This document shows, one piece after another, positions 11,293 to 22,700 of a DNA stretch of 64,000 bases. A program made the position numbers and the translations under genes. The first letter of the stretch is position 1; every line of letters begins with the position of its first letter. Location of the stretch: contig CM040125.1 in NCBI GenBank assembly GCA_022559845.1, forward strand, positions 289,650,200 to 289,714,199, in the 5' to 3' direction. Source of the stretch: Amorphophallus konjac. Taxonomy: Eukaryota; Streptophyta; Magnoliopsida; Alismatales; Araceae. Below the pieces are notes generated by a model, which was not told the DNA's origin, did not search any database, and worked only from the letters and a program-made list of their open reading frames with translations.

Positions 11293-12590
11293 TGTAGACA
11301 CGCTAAAATTGACGCTTTGTTGATTGAATCTCATGTCACTATGTTAATGCCCCAAAGTGAACTTCAATATTTCTATAATATAAAGTTTTCTATTTTTGTG
11401 TGGTTTTGTGATTTATTCTTGCATTTTTTGGAGATTCACGACTTGAAGAAGGGCGTGTTTTAAATAGCGACCTAATCTTAGGCGCGTTCTAAAGAAAGGA
11501 TGACCACGTATATGGGTGTCAATTCCTGGTATTTTACGAGTCCCACTATGCTTAAAAAATCAATGATTAACGTCCTTCCTCAGGGCGTGTTCTTAATAAA
11601 CGCCTTTGCTTCAGGCGTCTTTTTATAATTTTCAAATAAAGAAGGTTTTATTACCCAAATTGAATCCAGGAAGTGACGCCCTGATCCTGGTCGTGTTTTA
11701 ATTTAACGTCCTTGGGCAGGTCGTCAATTGTTGAATTGACGCCCTTCGGTAGGTCGTGTCTCCCCTTTTCGTGTCCTTCCTAAACTCGTCTTTCCTGAAG
11801 AGTTCCTTGCCTTTCTTGGTCACCTTGCTCGATCTGGGAACTAGAGTCCTTGCCTTTGATAACCACTGCCTATTCTTATCTTCCGAATCTGTGTCTATCT
11901 TTGATCGAAACCTTATAAAAGAATTCCCTGGTCGATCTCGCGCGAGTGGGACAGAACACAGAGAGCACACAGCGAGAGAGGAGTTTTTCTTCATCCGTGT
12001 GATTTCTTCATCGTTTTCCTCTGCTTCCTGCTACTCTGGTGGTTCTCCCTTTACTGTTTACAGGAACAACAAGGGTTTCTCTCCTTTGTTTATATTTGTT
12101 TTCATCGTATCATTGTCTATCACGTTCATCGTTTTTCCCCTGTTGCATTAGTATTGCATCTCCTCCCTCACCCTTAATTCTCTAGGGGTTTTAAAACCAA
12201 ACAAAAAAGGTGCGCATGCTATATTCATATTTCATCATCATATTGTTTATTTGGATTGATATTACACTCACTCTTGGCTGATCCACTTTTTCGTTTCTTT
12301 GTTTGTTCTTCGTTTCAAGGTAATCAACAAGGAAAACCCCCTTCATCGGCCGGCCGACAGAAGATGGAGGAAGGAATTCACATCCATCCCGCATCTTATT
12401 ATCACCAGGTATTCGCGATCATCTTTTCTTCTTATTGAGGTAACCCCTCTGGCGATCACTCTCCTTATTAGCACCACGTGCTCTCTTGCTCCCTTTTTTC
12501 ACTATTCTTTTCATTATTCTTCATATTTTTATTATCACTCTTCTTCTTATTATTTTCCCCTTTAATTAGTGGATTTTTCCATGGTCCACA
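11293..12590 (+). repeat. 5' LTR of Tat element
   Basis: 1298 bp, TG...CA ends, nearly identical to 48521-49819. A TATAAAAG-like sequence near 11913 could be the promoter, followed by a CT-rich stretch. The first third contains at least seven short hairpins of the ACGNCC...GGNCGT type (for example 11600-11618). A captured host fragment is not apparent. Confidence 0.95.
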
Positions 12591-12593
12591 AAT

Positions 12594-12611
12594 TGGCGAT
12601 CACGGTGGGAC
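12594..12611 (+). promoter_or_regulatory. Candidate primer-binding site of Tat element
   Basis: TGGCGATCACGGTGGGAC begins three bases after the LTR end, where plant gypsy elements carry the tRNA primer site, and it starts with the expected TGG. The tRNA was not identified from memory with confidence. Comparison with tRNA 3' ends (Arg, Asp and Lys first) would settle it. Confidence 0.6.
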
Positions 12612-13718
12612 TTCCACTATTTTTCTTTTGATTACCATCTCCTCTTGGCACCCACGTGTGCCCTTTCCCATTTGGCACCCACGCGTGCCCTTTCCCTTTG
12701 GTACCCACGGTACCCCTCCTTTGTGCCCCACGGGCACCCTCCACTGTGCACACTGCACACTCCCCGGGATCAGCCAGTTTGTGTTTAAGTCTACTGCTGT
12801 TGTTGAATTAACGCCTTGCACAAAGGCGCCTTTTTATTTAACGCCTTCAGCCAGGGTGTCTTTTCTCTGTTTAACGGCTTCCACGAAGGCGTCTTTTATC
12901 ATATCTGCTGCTTCTATGAATTTGCGCCCTCCTCTCGGGCGTCTTTTTATTTGGCAGCGCCTCACACCAAGGCACGTTTTTCTTCGATCGTGCGCACCAC
13001 TTATATTTGACGCCCTCTGTCAGAGACGTCTTTATCAGATTTAGCGCCCCACATCAAGGTGCGTTTGTTTATTGTCCGAGAGCCCCTCCCAGAATTCACG
13101 ACAGCCACACTGTCGTCTCTTTTGTTAGTAGCGACTGCCTCCAGGTCGCCTCTTTCCTGTGTGTTTACAGAACCTTAATGTTTCTATCTATTCATGCTGG
13201 ATTCATGCTTACCTTGAGTATTTGATCATATTGCTGTGATTGGCTTATCTTATACTGCATTTTGTGGCATTTGGTTGAGAGACCTCCTCTCTCTACATTA
13301 GGATTTCACACACCTCTCTTGGAATCGGGACAACCCTCCATTGAGCATTCCGTCTCTTTTTTTGACCGGAAATCCCTTTTCCAAGACCTCCGTAAGTCCC
13401 CGCACCCGTGGATTCCCTCACGGACGCTGGGCCGGTTGTACCCTTGAAGTATCCGGAGTTTAGAGAACCTTCGTTGGTGAGAAAAGAGAAAGAACCTAGT
13501 TGACACGGAGATATCACTTGGATTCAAACTAGGTTTCACACTGTAAAGGAGTGAATTATTCTGCAAATAAATCCACCTTAATCTCAAACCTAACACTAAA
13601 ATCTTGCGTTCATCTCAACTTGTTTGCATAACTTGATTGAGTTGAATTATTTAAACTTGTTTGAGTTGAGTGATTGTTGTGTGATAATTCATTCATAAAG
13701 CCTTCTCTCTTTTTAAGC
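12612..13718 (+). other. Tat 5' leader with hairpin series, no gene
   Basis: About 1.1 kb between primer site and gag. It contains three near-repeats of a GGCACCCACGTGTGCCC type (12646-12730). At least nine hairpin units of the ACGCC...GGCGTC form, usually followed by TTTT, lie at about 12810, 12840, 12874, 12920, 12955, 13009, 13042, 13099 and 13128. Open frames here are short and shift frame at each hairpin. I see no protein. Confidence 0.6.
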
Positions 13719-15332
13719 ATGCAACTCCGTTCAGGTAAGATTATCAACATGGCAAGCTACAGATATTCCTATGATGATGTGGAAGAGAACGTTTTTGGTC
13801 AATCATATGAGGTTCCGCAAGATTCTATCTACCATGAAGGGAATTACCCTCCTCCTCATTCTCATTATCCTCAAGTTCATGTGGTTGATACCACTTCTCA
13901 AGAGGTTGTGCCCTCTTCTCAGGCTTTACCCTCCAACACTCCGGGGAACCCCTCCCCATCCTTCAATGTTACCGATTTGATTAATGCCCTATCTCAATTA
14001 GATGACTCCCAGCGGCAGGCAGTTCAGGCCGCTTTGAAAGGGAAGTCCGTTCCTTCTTCATCCTCCAACCCCCCTCCGGCCGAGAGTGGCCATCACCTCA
14101 CTAATGACCAAGCGGTCTTGCACAAACCCCCCTCTTGTCCACCGACCCCTGCTGCGGCCATGCCGGCCCAACAGGCGAGCTACTCAGCGGCTAGGCCCCA
14201 ATTCTTTCAACCTCCCCAAATTCTAAGGACGCCTATGCCAAACACCTTCATTCCAAATTCGGCCCCGGTCGAGTCAGACACTAATGCTTTGCTCCTTCAG
14301 AAATTGGCTATCATGGAAGAAAAACTCAACAAGGTTACTGCTGCCAAGAATGCCCTAGAGATCTCTCTTCCTACATTGCCAGTTTTTCATTTACCACCTT
14401 CTGAGATGCCGAACTTTCGGCGATACAATGGAACTGGTAATCCTTTTATCCATCTGAAGGATTTTATGTATGAAACGTCCTTTTGGCAGGGCAACAAAGC
14501 CTCATTGGCTTACTTGTTTAGAAGATCCTTAGAGGGGCCAGCCTTCGAGTGGTTCTATTCCTTGGATCCTGCAGATGCTAGTGATTTCGATGTGGTTCAG
14601 AAGAAATTCTTGCAGAAGTACAGGGACAGGGTTGGACCCTCCCTTTCAGTTACAGATTTGGTCGCAGAGAAAATGAAGCCTGAGGAGGACTTCATCATAT
14701 TTGCTGATAGATGGCGGTCAATGGCCGAGAAGTTGAAAGATACCTTATCAGAACCGGAACAGGTTAAGATGATTATATCCAATGCAACCCCTCAGTTCCG
14801 GCATATACTGGCTATGAACAGATTGACCACCATGGAGGAGCTTTATGAAAGGGCTCGTTATATTCAGACACAAATGAAAGATTCACCTATCATGGGCATG
14901 TTTGAGCCAAAACCAAGGTTGGTTAAAAAGAATACAGATGTCAACAATAGCGGGCCCACGACTGAGGGCACCGTCATCAATGAGCAAGTTGGCGCGGTCG
15001 GCAACCCCACACCTTTTCTCCAATCTAACCCACGACCTCCGCCACCTCCATCACAAGGCACCCTCTTTACTTCACCCCCACAACACCAATTTACTCCTCA
15101 ACTTTCCTTTGCTCCACCACAAAACCAAGCGCCCCGCGCTGACCCTCCAGCTTCGCAACAATACCACCAAGTACCGCCACCCACTAATTATGGACCGCAA
15201 CAACAACAGCAAAGGAGACCACTTGGCCCCAAAAGGGCCCATTATCCGCCATTGCCAGAAAGTCTCCCGGATATTTTCAATGCCTTAATGGCTGCCAACT
15301 TGCTCATGCTACCAAAGGAAAGGGCAGTGTGA
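13719..15332 (+). CDS. Tat element Gag
   Basis: The start is placed at the ATG at 13719 (MQLRSGKII); an ATG at 13749 is an alternative. The N-terminal 200 residues are Pro/Ser/Gln-rich and disordered-looking. The retrotransposon capsid domain follows (FRRYNGTGNPFIHLKDFMYE, FEWFYSL, FLQKYRDR) at roughly residues 230-390. The frame ends in TGA (15330-15332), but the same frame continues with YCIFHRSPGHNIDRC, the Cys/His knuckle region of this family. The TGA is therefore either a nonsense mutation or a readthrough site between gag and pro. Gag packages element RNA in cytoplasmic particles. Confidence 0.85.
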   Translation: MQLRSGKIINMASYRYSYDDVEENVFGQSYEVPQDSIYHEGNYPPPHSHYPQVHVVDTTSQEVVPSSQALPSNTPGNPSPSFNVTDLINALSQLDDSQRQAVQAALKGKSVPSSSSNPPPAESGHHLTNDQAVLHKPPSCPPTPAAAMPAQQASYSAARPQFFQPPQILRTPMPNTFIPNSAPVESDTNALLLQKLAIMEEKLNKVTAAKNALEISLPTLPVFHLPPSEMPNFRRYNGTGNPFIHLKDFMYETSFWQGNKASLAYLFRRSLEGPAFEWFYSLDPADASDFDVVQKKFLQKYRDRVGPSLSVTDLVAEKMKPEEDFIIFADRWRSMAEKLKDTLSEPEQVKMIISNATPQFRHILAMNRLTTMEELYERARYIQTQMKDSPIMGMFEPKPRLVKKNTDVNNSGPTTEGTVINEQVGAVGNPTPFLQSNPRPPPPPSQGTLFTSPPQHQFTPQLSFAPPQNQAPRADPPASQQYHQVPPPTNYGPQQQQQRRPLGPKRAHYPPLPESLPDIFNALMAANLLMLPKERAV

Positions 15333-17396
15333 CCTGCTAATGTTGACACGTCCCGCTACTGTATCTTCCACCGCTCCCCTGGTCATAACATTGATCGTTG
15401 CTTCCACTTCAAGGACTATATTTATGACTTAAATGACCAGGGTGGCATCAACTGGGATGAGATGAGGCAGTTTATTGCCACTATGAAAGAAAGAAGGCCT
15501 CCTCGGCAACAGCAGGCTCAGCAGCCACAGCAACAGGCTCCAGAAGTACAACAGCAAGCTCCAGCACCTCAGCAAGATCTGGGGATTGTCCACAACCCAC
15601 TACCGGAGCACCCACCAAATCAGCACGTGAACCCTGTCACATCTCTCCATGAGGTGGAGAGAGGAAAGGGATGGCATGAAGAAAACGCCTCTGTCGGGGC
15701 ATTTAATCATAATTCAAATCAACCTCCACCCCTTTTGCGCACGCTTCCTTCTTTTTCTACTCCCCAATTGAGCCGGGCTCTTCTACGCCCCGTTAATCCA
15801 CCAGCTCCCACCAATTCTCCAACCTTGCCAACCCGATCTCTCCTTACCCGTTTACCGCCTCCGCAGCCTACCACGCAGCGAACTCCGCTATCCACCACCA
15901 ACCCTTCACCTTCGCCGTCTAGACTACTCCTTATCCGACCGTCGCCAACACCCGCTGCACCCACCACCACTACTCCTCCACTGGCAAGGAACCCTCCACC
16001 ACCGGCTCCTCAGACTTTTATACCCAGATCTCTCCTCATTCCACCCCCCAACTCTCCTCACATTCGGGTATCCCTTTCTACTCCTACGCCTCCTGTCGGG
16101 GCATCTTTGTCAAACTCTTCATCAATGCACCCTACAGGGACTCCCTTTGCAAACACCCCTCCACCACTTCTTAGCGCCAATACACCCTCTTCTTCTTCTA
16201 ACCCTCCTCCTCTACTTGCCCCGACAGAGGCACGACAAAACGTAGCACCGCTCCGCAGTGGACGAATGTTCCAGCGCATCTTTCCCCAAAGAGAGCAAGA
16301 GCCCGCACAGGGGCCGAATGAACAAGAACAAGAACAAGAGTCAGTGTCAGGAACTCAGTATGATTTGTTAAAGCACTTGGACCGAACTCCAGCGAGAATT
16401 TCCATTCTAGAATTAATCAAAACGTCCACCACTCATCAGCTAGCTCTGAAAGAGTATCTGCAAGAGATTATGGTCAACGAAGACATCCCTGTTGAGCAGA
16501 TAACTACAGTTTTGACACCCGCTAGCAGTCAGCCGGCTATCATTTTTCATGAACATGAACTCGCACCACTCCCAGCAAGGAAATACACTCTATGCATCAC
16601 AGTCGACATCAATAAGGTGGCGGTAAAACAATGTCTAGTGGACATTGGGGCATCCATCAATGTCTTGCCGCCGAGCACTTTGAAATTATGTGGCATTCCT
16701 GAAAATCTGATTCGGCCGTCTACCATAACAGTCTCAGCGTATGACAATACCAAGAAGCCTCCTCTAGGCATGATCACACTGAAAGTCATTTTGGGTCCGG
16801 CCACAATCACGGTCGATTTCCACATTTTGGACATGGATCCAACTTTCAATGGCATTCTGGGCCGCCCCTACATTCAACAGCTCGATGCAGTGCCCTCTAC
16901 AAATCATCAGTGCCTTAAGTTTCCACACAAGGGCCGCATCATCAAAGTTACCAGTATGCTAATTCTACCAGAGGAAGATATACACTTGACTTCATCAGTT
17001 CCTTCTATTTGGCCTGCCAACAAGCCGTTGCTATCAATACTAGACCTCCCTTATCCACGGCCAATGTCGCCCGAGACTGTCACGACAGTTGCTATGACAC
17101 CCTTGCCTTCCAAGGGGAAGAAGAAGAAAAGCATGATAAACACCCCTGGTTGGAAAATTCTAATGAAAATGGGGTATCAAAACGGCAAAGGTCTGGGTGC
17201 CAGTTGTCAAGGCAGGACTAGGCCTATTAAGCCTCAGAAATTGATTGCAAGAGGTGGCCTGGGCTACAAAGGGCCGGGCAAAAATGAAGATGAGCCATGG
17301 GCAGTTATCACATCCACCTTGAAGACAGATGGCCAGCCGCTTACTTGGACATTAAAGACACATTTTGTCACGAGTGGCGTTCAGAATAATGAGTAG
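15333..17396 (+). pseudogene. Tat gag tail, aspartic protease and G-patch domain
   Basis: Same frame as gag after the TGA. Order: Cys/His segment (about 15357-15400) and INWDEMRQF; a long Gln/Pro/Ser/Thr-rich linker (to about 16300); the aspartic protease with LVDIGASINVLPP (about 16636-16674) and GILGRPYI; then a glycine-rich GWKILMKMGYQNGKGLG segment (about 17146-17196) continuing to GGLGYKGPG, which fits a G-patch. The usual D-T/S-G-A/S catalytic signature reads DIGAS, so the second position is changed. A TAG ends the frame at 17394-17396. The protease would process Gag-Pol in functional relatives. Confidence 0.75.
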
Positions 17397-18983
17397 ACTA
17401 CAATAATCACCTCCATTCTAGACTGTCAAGATGTTCATGCAGGACAGTTTGCTCGTCATATTGCACCATTGGCCACTTATAAAGCCCTGGAATCTCTAAG
17501 GCCCGATAAAAGAAGGAAGATGGATGATCCAGAGTGTGATTGGTACAGATGGTTCGATATGTATGATATTACTATTGCTTTGAGCCGTCTCTTTATGCCG
17601 ACTGATCCGGAATGGCCACCACTAATACATGAATTGATTGAGATGCCGGCTGTGATTACAGATAAGAGGCAGTTGCTGAGTGATTATACGGACACTGGAG
17701 AGCCAGATGTTCCATATGAAGAAGAATTTACAATAGACAGGCTGTGGGCCGGCCTCTTTTCCCTCACTTCTATGCATCCGTCTCTTCTAGCTTCCCTACA
17801 TTCTCAATTGTTCTCTCGCGTGCTGAGATCGCCGCCAATTATGGTCAGCTTTTCTCCAGATTCACTGCAGATTTCTCTCCCGATTCCTCCTTTGCTCCTC
17901 GAGCAATTCTCCAAGCTCTCCATCACACCCCACGTAGGTCATCTCTAGTTCAATCTTTCTCCCAGCTTTCAATCTCCACTCCTCCTGTTGTTCTCCCTTC
18001 ACAATGCTTTCTTCTAGAAAAAGAAAATAAACATGAAAATAAAGATAAAAATGAAAAAAAAAACGTCAAAATTCCAACTCTTCAATCCTCCATCTCCGTG
18101 GAGGAGACTTCTTATCTCTTTTCCGAGTGTGTCCCGACCCAGGGGCTACTCTTCCATGATTCATTGATAAATCCTTTCTTCCTCTCTGGTGAGGGGTCTC
18201 CTTCTGTATCACCTCCTGTATCCACTTCTTCACCTCCTTCCTCTTTTAGTTCTTCTTCTTCTTCTAATAAAATTCATGGGGTAGATCTTCATAAGAAATC
18301 CAAGGGTAAGCAGATTCCGCGTAGATTTTTGTTGGAGTTAGCCAGAAGATGCCAGGCTTGTTTAGCCCTTCCTGAATTCGTGGAGAATTCGATTATCCTG
18401 CCAGAGTCAGAATATGAGGATGCTAATGTTTCTTATGAGGGTTTAGGTGTCTACGAGATCATGAATGATGAAGACCCTATTGAAGAGGGGGATGAAAGTT
18501 ATGATGAATATGAGGACGAGGCTGATGCCTTTGCCAGTGGTATGAGAATATTTGATGAACCATCAGCCTCTGTAGAAGAGCCTACCAAAGAAGTTAATTT
18601 GGTACAGAAGAAGACCCTAGGATCGTCCTCATCAGCAAGAATTTGCCGCCCTCCGAAGAGGAGGCGCTTATTTTGGTACTTCAAGAATACAAGGACACGT
18701 TTGCGTGGAGTTATGAGGATATGCCTGGATTAGACCCTGCGCTCGTTGAACATCGACTTACACTTAAGCCAGGGTCTGTCCCGATCAAAAAATGGTTGAG
18801 GCATTTCCACCCTAACATGGATTTAAAGATGAAAGAAGAGGTCGACAAGCTCCACAAGGCTAGATTTGTTAGAGTCGTCCTCTACCCCAACTGGGTGGCT
18901 AACATCGTCCCGGTCATGAAGAAAGAAGGAAAAGTTCAGATTTGTATAGACTTCCGGGACCTCAACCGTGCATGTCCTAAAGA
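17397..18983 (+). pseudogene. Tat pol, N-terminal part (linker and first half of RT)
   Basis: Continues in the protease frame to 17948, then a second frame gives a Ser-rich then acidic linker (17950-18600). The RT start follows in a third frame: FAWSYEDMPGLDP, then KKEGKVQICIDFRDLNRACPKDD. The last shift, near 18600, fits loss of one base within AATTTGG. The coding sequence is cut after the codons for KDD by the CACTA insertion and resumes at 36828-36839 with DFPLPHID. The insertion plus TSD is 17,844 bp, a multiple of three. Confidence 0.82.
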
Positions 18984-18986
18984 TGA
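18984..18986. other. Target-site duplication TGA of CACTA element (left)
   Basis: TGA at 18984-18986 is repeated at 36828-36830. Three-base duplications are the rule for CACTA transposons. Removing the element and one copy restores the conserved RT coding junction. Confidence 0.95.
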
Positions 18987-19520
18987 CACAACCAGAAAAA
19001 GCGGGATTTCAGACGGACGTTATCCGTCTCAAATCCGTCTGAAAATCTGTCGCAACACATATTTGTAACGGATTTCCGACGGATTTAAGACCGAACTCGA
19101 CCGTCTGAAATTCTTAGTCACAAATTTGTGACAGTTAACTTTTCGGTCTGAAATTCCGTCTGAAATTAAGACACAAATAATTTTGGTCATAAATTCCGTC
19201 TAAATCTCACACGATAAAATTTCCGTATGTAATTATCAGTCTGAAATTTCCATCTGTATTTCATACGGTTTTTAAGACGGATTTATTATCCGTTGTAAAT
19301 ACCGTCCGTAATCCGTCTGAAATATTGTCTGAAATCTGTCTCTATTTCTGCCGGATATTACGACGGATTACTTTGTCGTCGTAACTTCCAACGACGGTTC
19401 CATATGTTGTTCGTCCTAAATCCGTCGGTGTTTAAAACGTAATTCACGATGGATATAAATTCCGTCTGAAATTACCGTCTCTATTACAAACGTCATTTCA
19501 GACGGATTATAAATCCGTCT
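18987..19520. repeat. CACTA left terminus and subterminal repeats
   Basis: More than 20 copies, in both orientations, of a 10-12 bp motif with core TCCGTCTGAAAT or ATTTCAGACGGA fill this region. It ends at an inverted pair near 19495-19520 followed by a poly-A stretch. In En/Spm-type elements such subterminal motifs bind the element's accessory protein (TNPA in maize) and are required in cis for excision. Confidence 0.9.
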
Positions 19521-19793
19521 GAAAAAAAAAATATTTTTTTTAAAAAATTTAAGTTTATTTATCTAATAAACCTGTTAAAAAAAATTATTGGAACTAACCA
19601 CAAAAAAAAACTCAACATCAACATACCCAAATAAATAAACACCACCGAAAAAATCTCAACATAACATAGATGTTCAAATAAATAAACACCACCAATAAAA
19701 AAATTCAACACCATGCTGACAAAATAAATACAAAGAAAAACACATTAACCCTGCTGATCCGTCTGAATAACATAAAACAAATATCATTAAACA
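19521..19793. other. AT-rich 3' flank of CACTA accessory gene
   Basis: AT-rich stretch with diverged repeats of AAATAAACACCACC. It probably includes the 3' UTR and poly(A) region of the minus-strand gene. No open frame or known motif is seen. Confidence 0.5.
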
Positions 19794-22700
19794 TCAAGAA
19801 ATATCTGGTACATCGTCAATATCCTCATCATCCATATCGTCACTGCCCTGCTCATCTCCTCTGTCGCTACCCGCAGAAGGATCCCCCTACATTAAAAAAA
19901 TAATAACATTCATTCATAGATAAAAAAATTAGTGCGAAGAAATGAGCATAAATATAAATCAAACATATCAAATTGATAACTGCAGATTTTATAGATCAAC
20001 TACTAGCTTGAAACAATATTTAGACCCCCGGACCTGACCTGGGAGTTCATTTAAGCTAAGTTTATTTTAAAACTGAACTTTGAGTGCCGAGCTCAAACCG
20101 GACATCCGATTTGGATTCCGTCAGTTCTGACAAGTCACTTTCATCTCCCCGGTCGCGTTGGAATGATCGGCATGGCCGTCCGACCGGTATTTCCAATTTT
20201 AGACCCCCGGACCCGACCTGGTAGTTCATTTAAACTAAGTGTATTTTAAAACTGAGCTTTGAGCGCCGAGCTCAAACCGGACATCCGATTTGGATTCCGT
20301 CAGTTCTGACAAGTCACTTTCATCTCCCCGGTCGCGTTGGAATGATCGGCACGGCCGTCCGACTTGTATGTCCAATTTTAGACCCCCGGACCCGACCTGG
20401 TAGTTCATTTAAACTAAGTGTATTTTAAAACTGAACTTTGAGCGCCGAGCTCAAACCGGACATCCGATTTAGATTCCGTCAGTTCTGACAAGTCACTTTC
20501 ATCTCCCCGGTCGCGTTGGAATGATCAGCACGGCCGTCTAACCGGTATTTCCAATTTTAGACCCCCGGACCCGACCTGGTAGTTCATTTAAACTAAGTGT
20601 ATTTTAAAACTGAACTTTTAGCGCCGAGCTCAAACCGGCCATCCGATTTGGATTCCGTCAGTTCTGACAAGTCACTTTCATCTCCCCGGTTGTGTTGGAA
20701 TGATCGGCACGGCCGTCCGACTTGTATTTCAAGTTTTTGACCCCCGGACCTGACCTGGGAGTTCATTTAAGCTAAGTTTATTTTAAAACTGAACTTTGAG
20801 TGCCGAGCTCAAACCGGACATCCGATTTAGATTCCGTCAGTTCTGACAAGTCACTTTCATCTCCCCGGTCGCGTTGGAATGATCGGCACGGCCGTCCGAC
20901 CGGTATTTCCAATTTTAGACCCCCGGACCCGACCTGGTAGTTCATTTAAACTAAGTATATTTTAAAACTGAACTTTGAGCGCCGAGCTCAAACCGGGCAT
21001 CCGATTTGGATTCCGTCAGTTCTGACAAGTCACTTTCATCCCCCCGATCGCGTTGGAATGATCGGCACGGCCGTCCGACCGGTATTTCTAATTTTAGACC
21101 CCCGGACCGGACCTGGTAGTTCATTTAAACTAAGTGTATTTTAAAACTGAACTTTTAGCGCCGAGCTCAAACCGGACATCCGATTTGGATTCCGTCAGTT
21201 CTGACAAGTCACTTTCATCTCCCCGGTCGCGTTGGAATGATCGGCACGGCCGTCCGACTGGTATTTCCAATTTTAGACCCCCGGACCCGACCTGGTAGTT
21301 CATTTAAACTAAGTGTATTTTAAAACTGAACTTTTAGCGCCGAGCTCAAACCGGGCATCCGATTTGGATTCTGTCAGTTCTGACAAGTCACTTTCATCTC
21401 CCCGGTTGTGTTGGAATGATCGGCACGGCCGTCCGACTTGTATTTCAAGTTTTTGACCCCCGGACCTGACTTGGGAGTTCATTTAAGCTAAGTTTATTTT
21501 AAAACTGAACTTTTAGCGCCGAGCTCAAACCGGACATCCGATTTGGATTCCGCCAGTTCTGACAAGTCACTTTCATCTCCCCGGCTGTGTTGGAATGATC
21601 GGCACGGCCGTCCGACTTGTATTTCTAATTTTAGACCCTCGGACCCGACCTGGTAGTTCATTTAAACTAAGTGTATTTTAAAACTGAACTTTTAGCGCCG
21701 AGCTCAAATCGGACATCCGATTTAGATTCCGCCAGTTCTGACAAGTCACTTTCATCTCCCCGGTTGTGTTGGAATGATCGGCACGGCCGTCCGACTTGTA
21801 TTTCAAGTTTTTGACCCCCGGACCTGACCTGGGAGTTCATTTAAGCTAAGTTTATTTTAAAACTGAACTTTGAGTGCCGAGCTCAAACCGGACATCCGAT
21901 TTGGATTCCGTCAGTTCTGACAAGTCACTTTCATCTCCCCGGTCGCGTTGGAATGATCGGCATGGCCGTCCGACTTGTATTTCCAATTTTAGACCCCCGG
22001 ACCCGACCTGGTAGTTCATTTAAACTAAGTGTATTTTAAAACTGAACTTTGAGCGCCGAGCTCAAACCGGGCATCCGATTTGGATTCCGTCAGTTCTGAC
22101 AAGTCACTTTCATCTCCCCGGTCGCGTTGGAATGATCGGCACGGCCGTCCGACCGGTATTTCCAATTTTAGACCCCCGGACCCGACCTGGTAGTTCATTT
22201 AAACTAAGTGTATTTTAAAACTGAACTTTTAGCGCCGAGCTCAAACCGGACATCCGATTTAGATTCCGTCAGTTCTGACAAGTCACTTTCATCTCCCCGG
22301 TCGCGTTGGAATGATCGGCACGGCCGTCCGACTTGTATTTCCAATTTTAGACCCCCGGACCCGACCTGGTAGTTCATTTAAACTAAGTGTATTTTAAAAC
22401 TGAACTTTGAGCGCCGAGCTCAAACCGGGCATCCGATTTGGATTCCGTCAGTTCTGACAAGTCACTTTCATCTCCCCGGCTGTGTTGGAATGATCGGCAC
22501 GGCCGTCCGACTTGTATTTCCAATTTTAGACCCTCAGACCCGACCTGGTAGTTCATTTAAACTAAGTGTATTTTAAAACTGAACTTTTAGCGCCGAGCTC
22601 AAACCGAACATCCGATTTAGATTCCGCCAGTTCTGACAAGTCACTTTCATCTCCCCGGCTGTGTTGGAATGATCGGCACGGCCGTCCGACTTGTATTTCC

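Noticed and set aside
11756..12151. Open frame in the Tat LTR repeated at 48985-49380
   Set aside because: Present in both LTRs only because the LTRs are copies; it spans a promoter-like and CT-rich region and lacks any domain.
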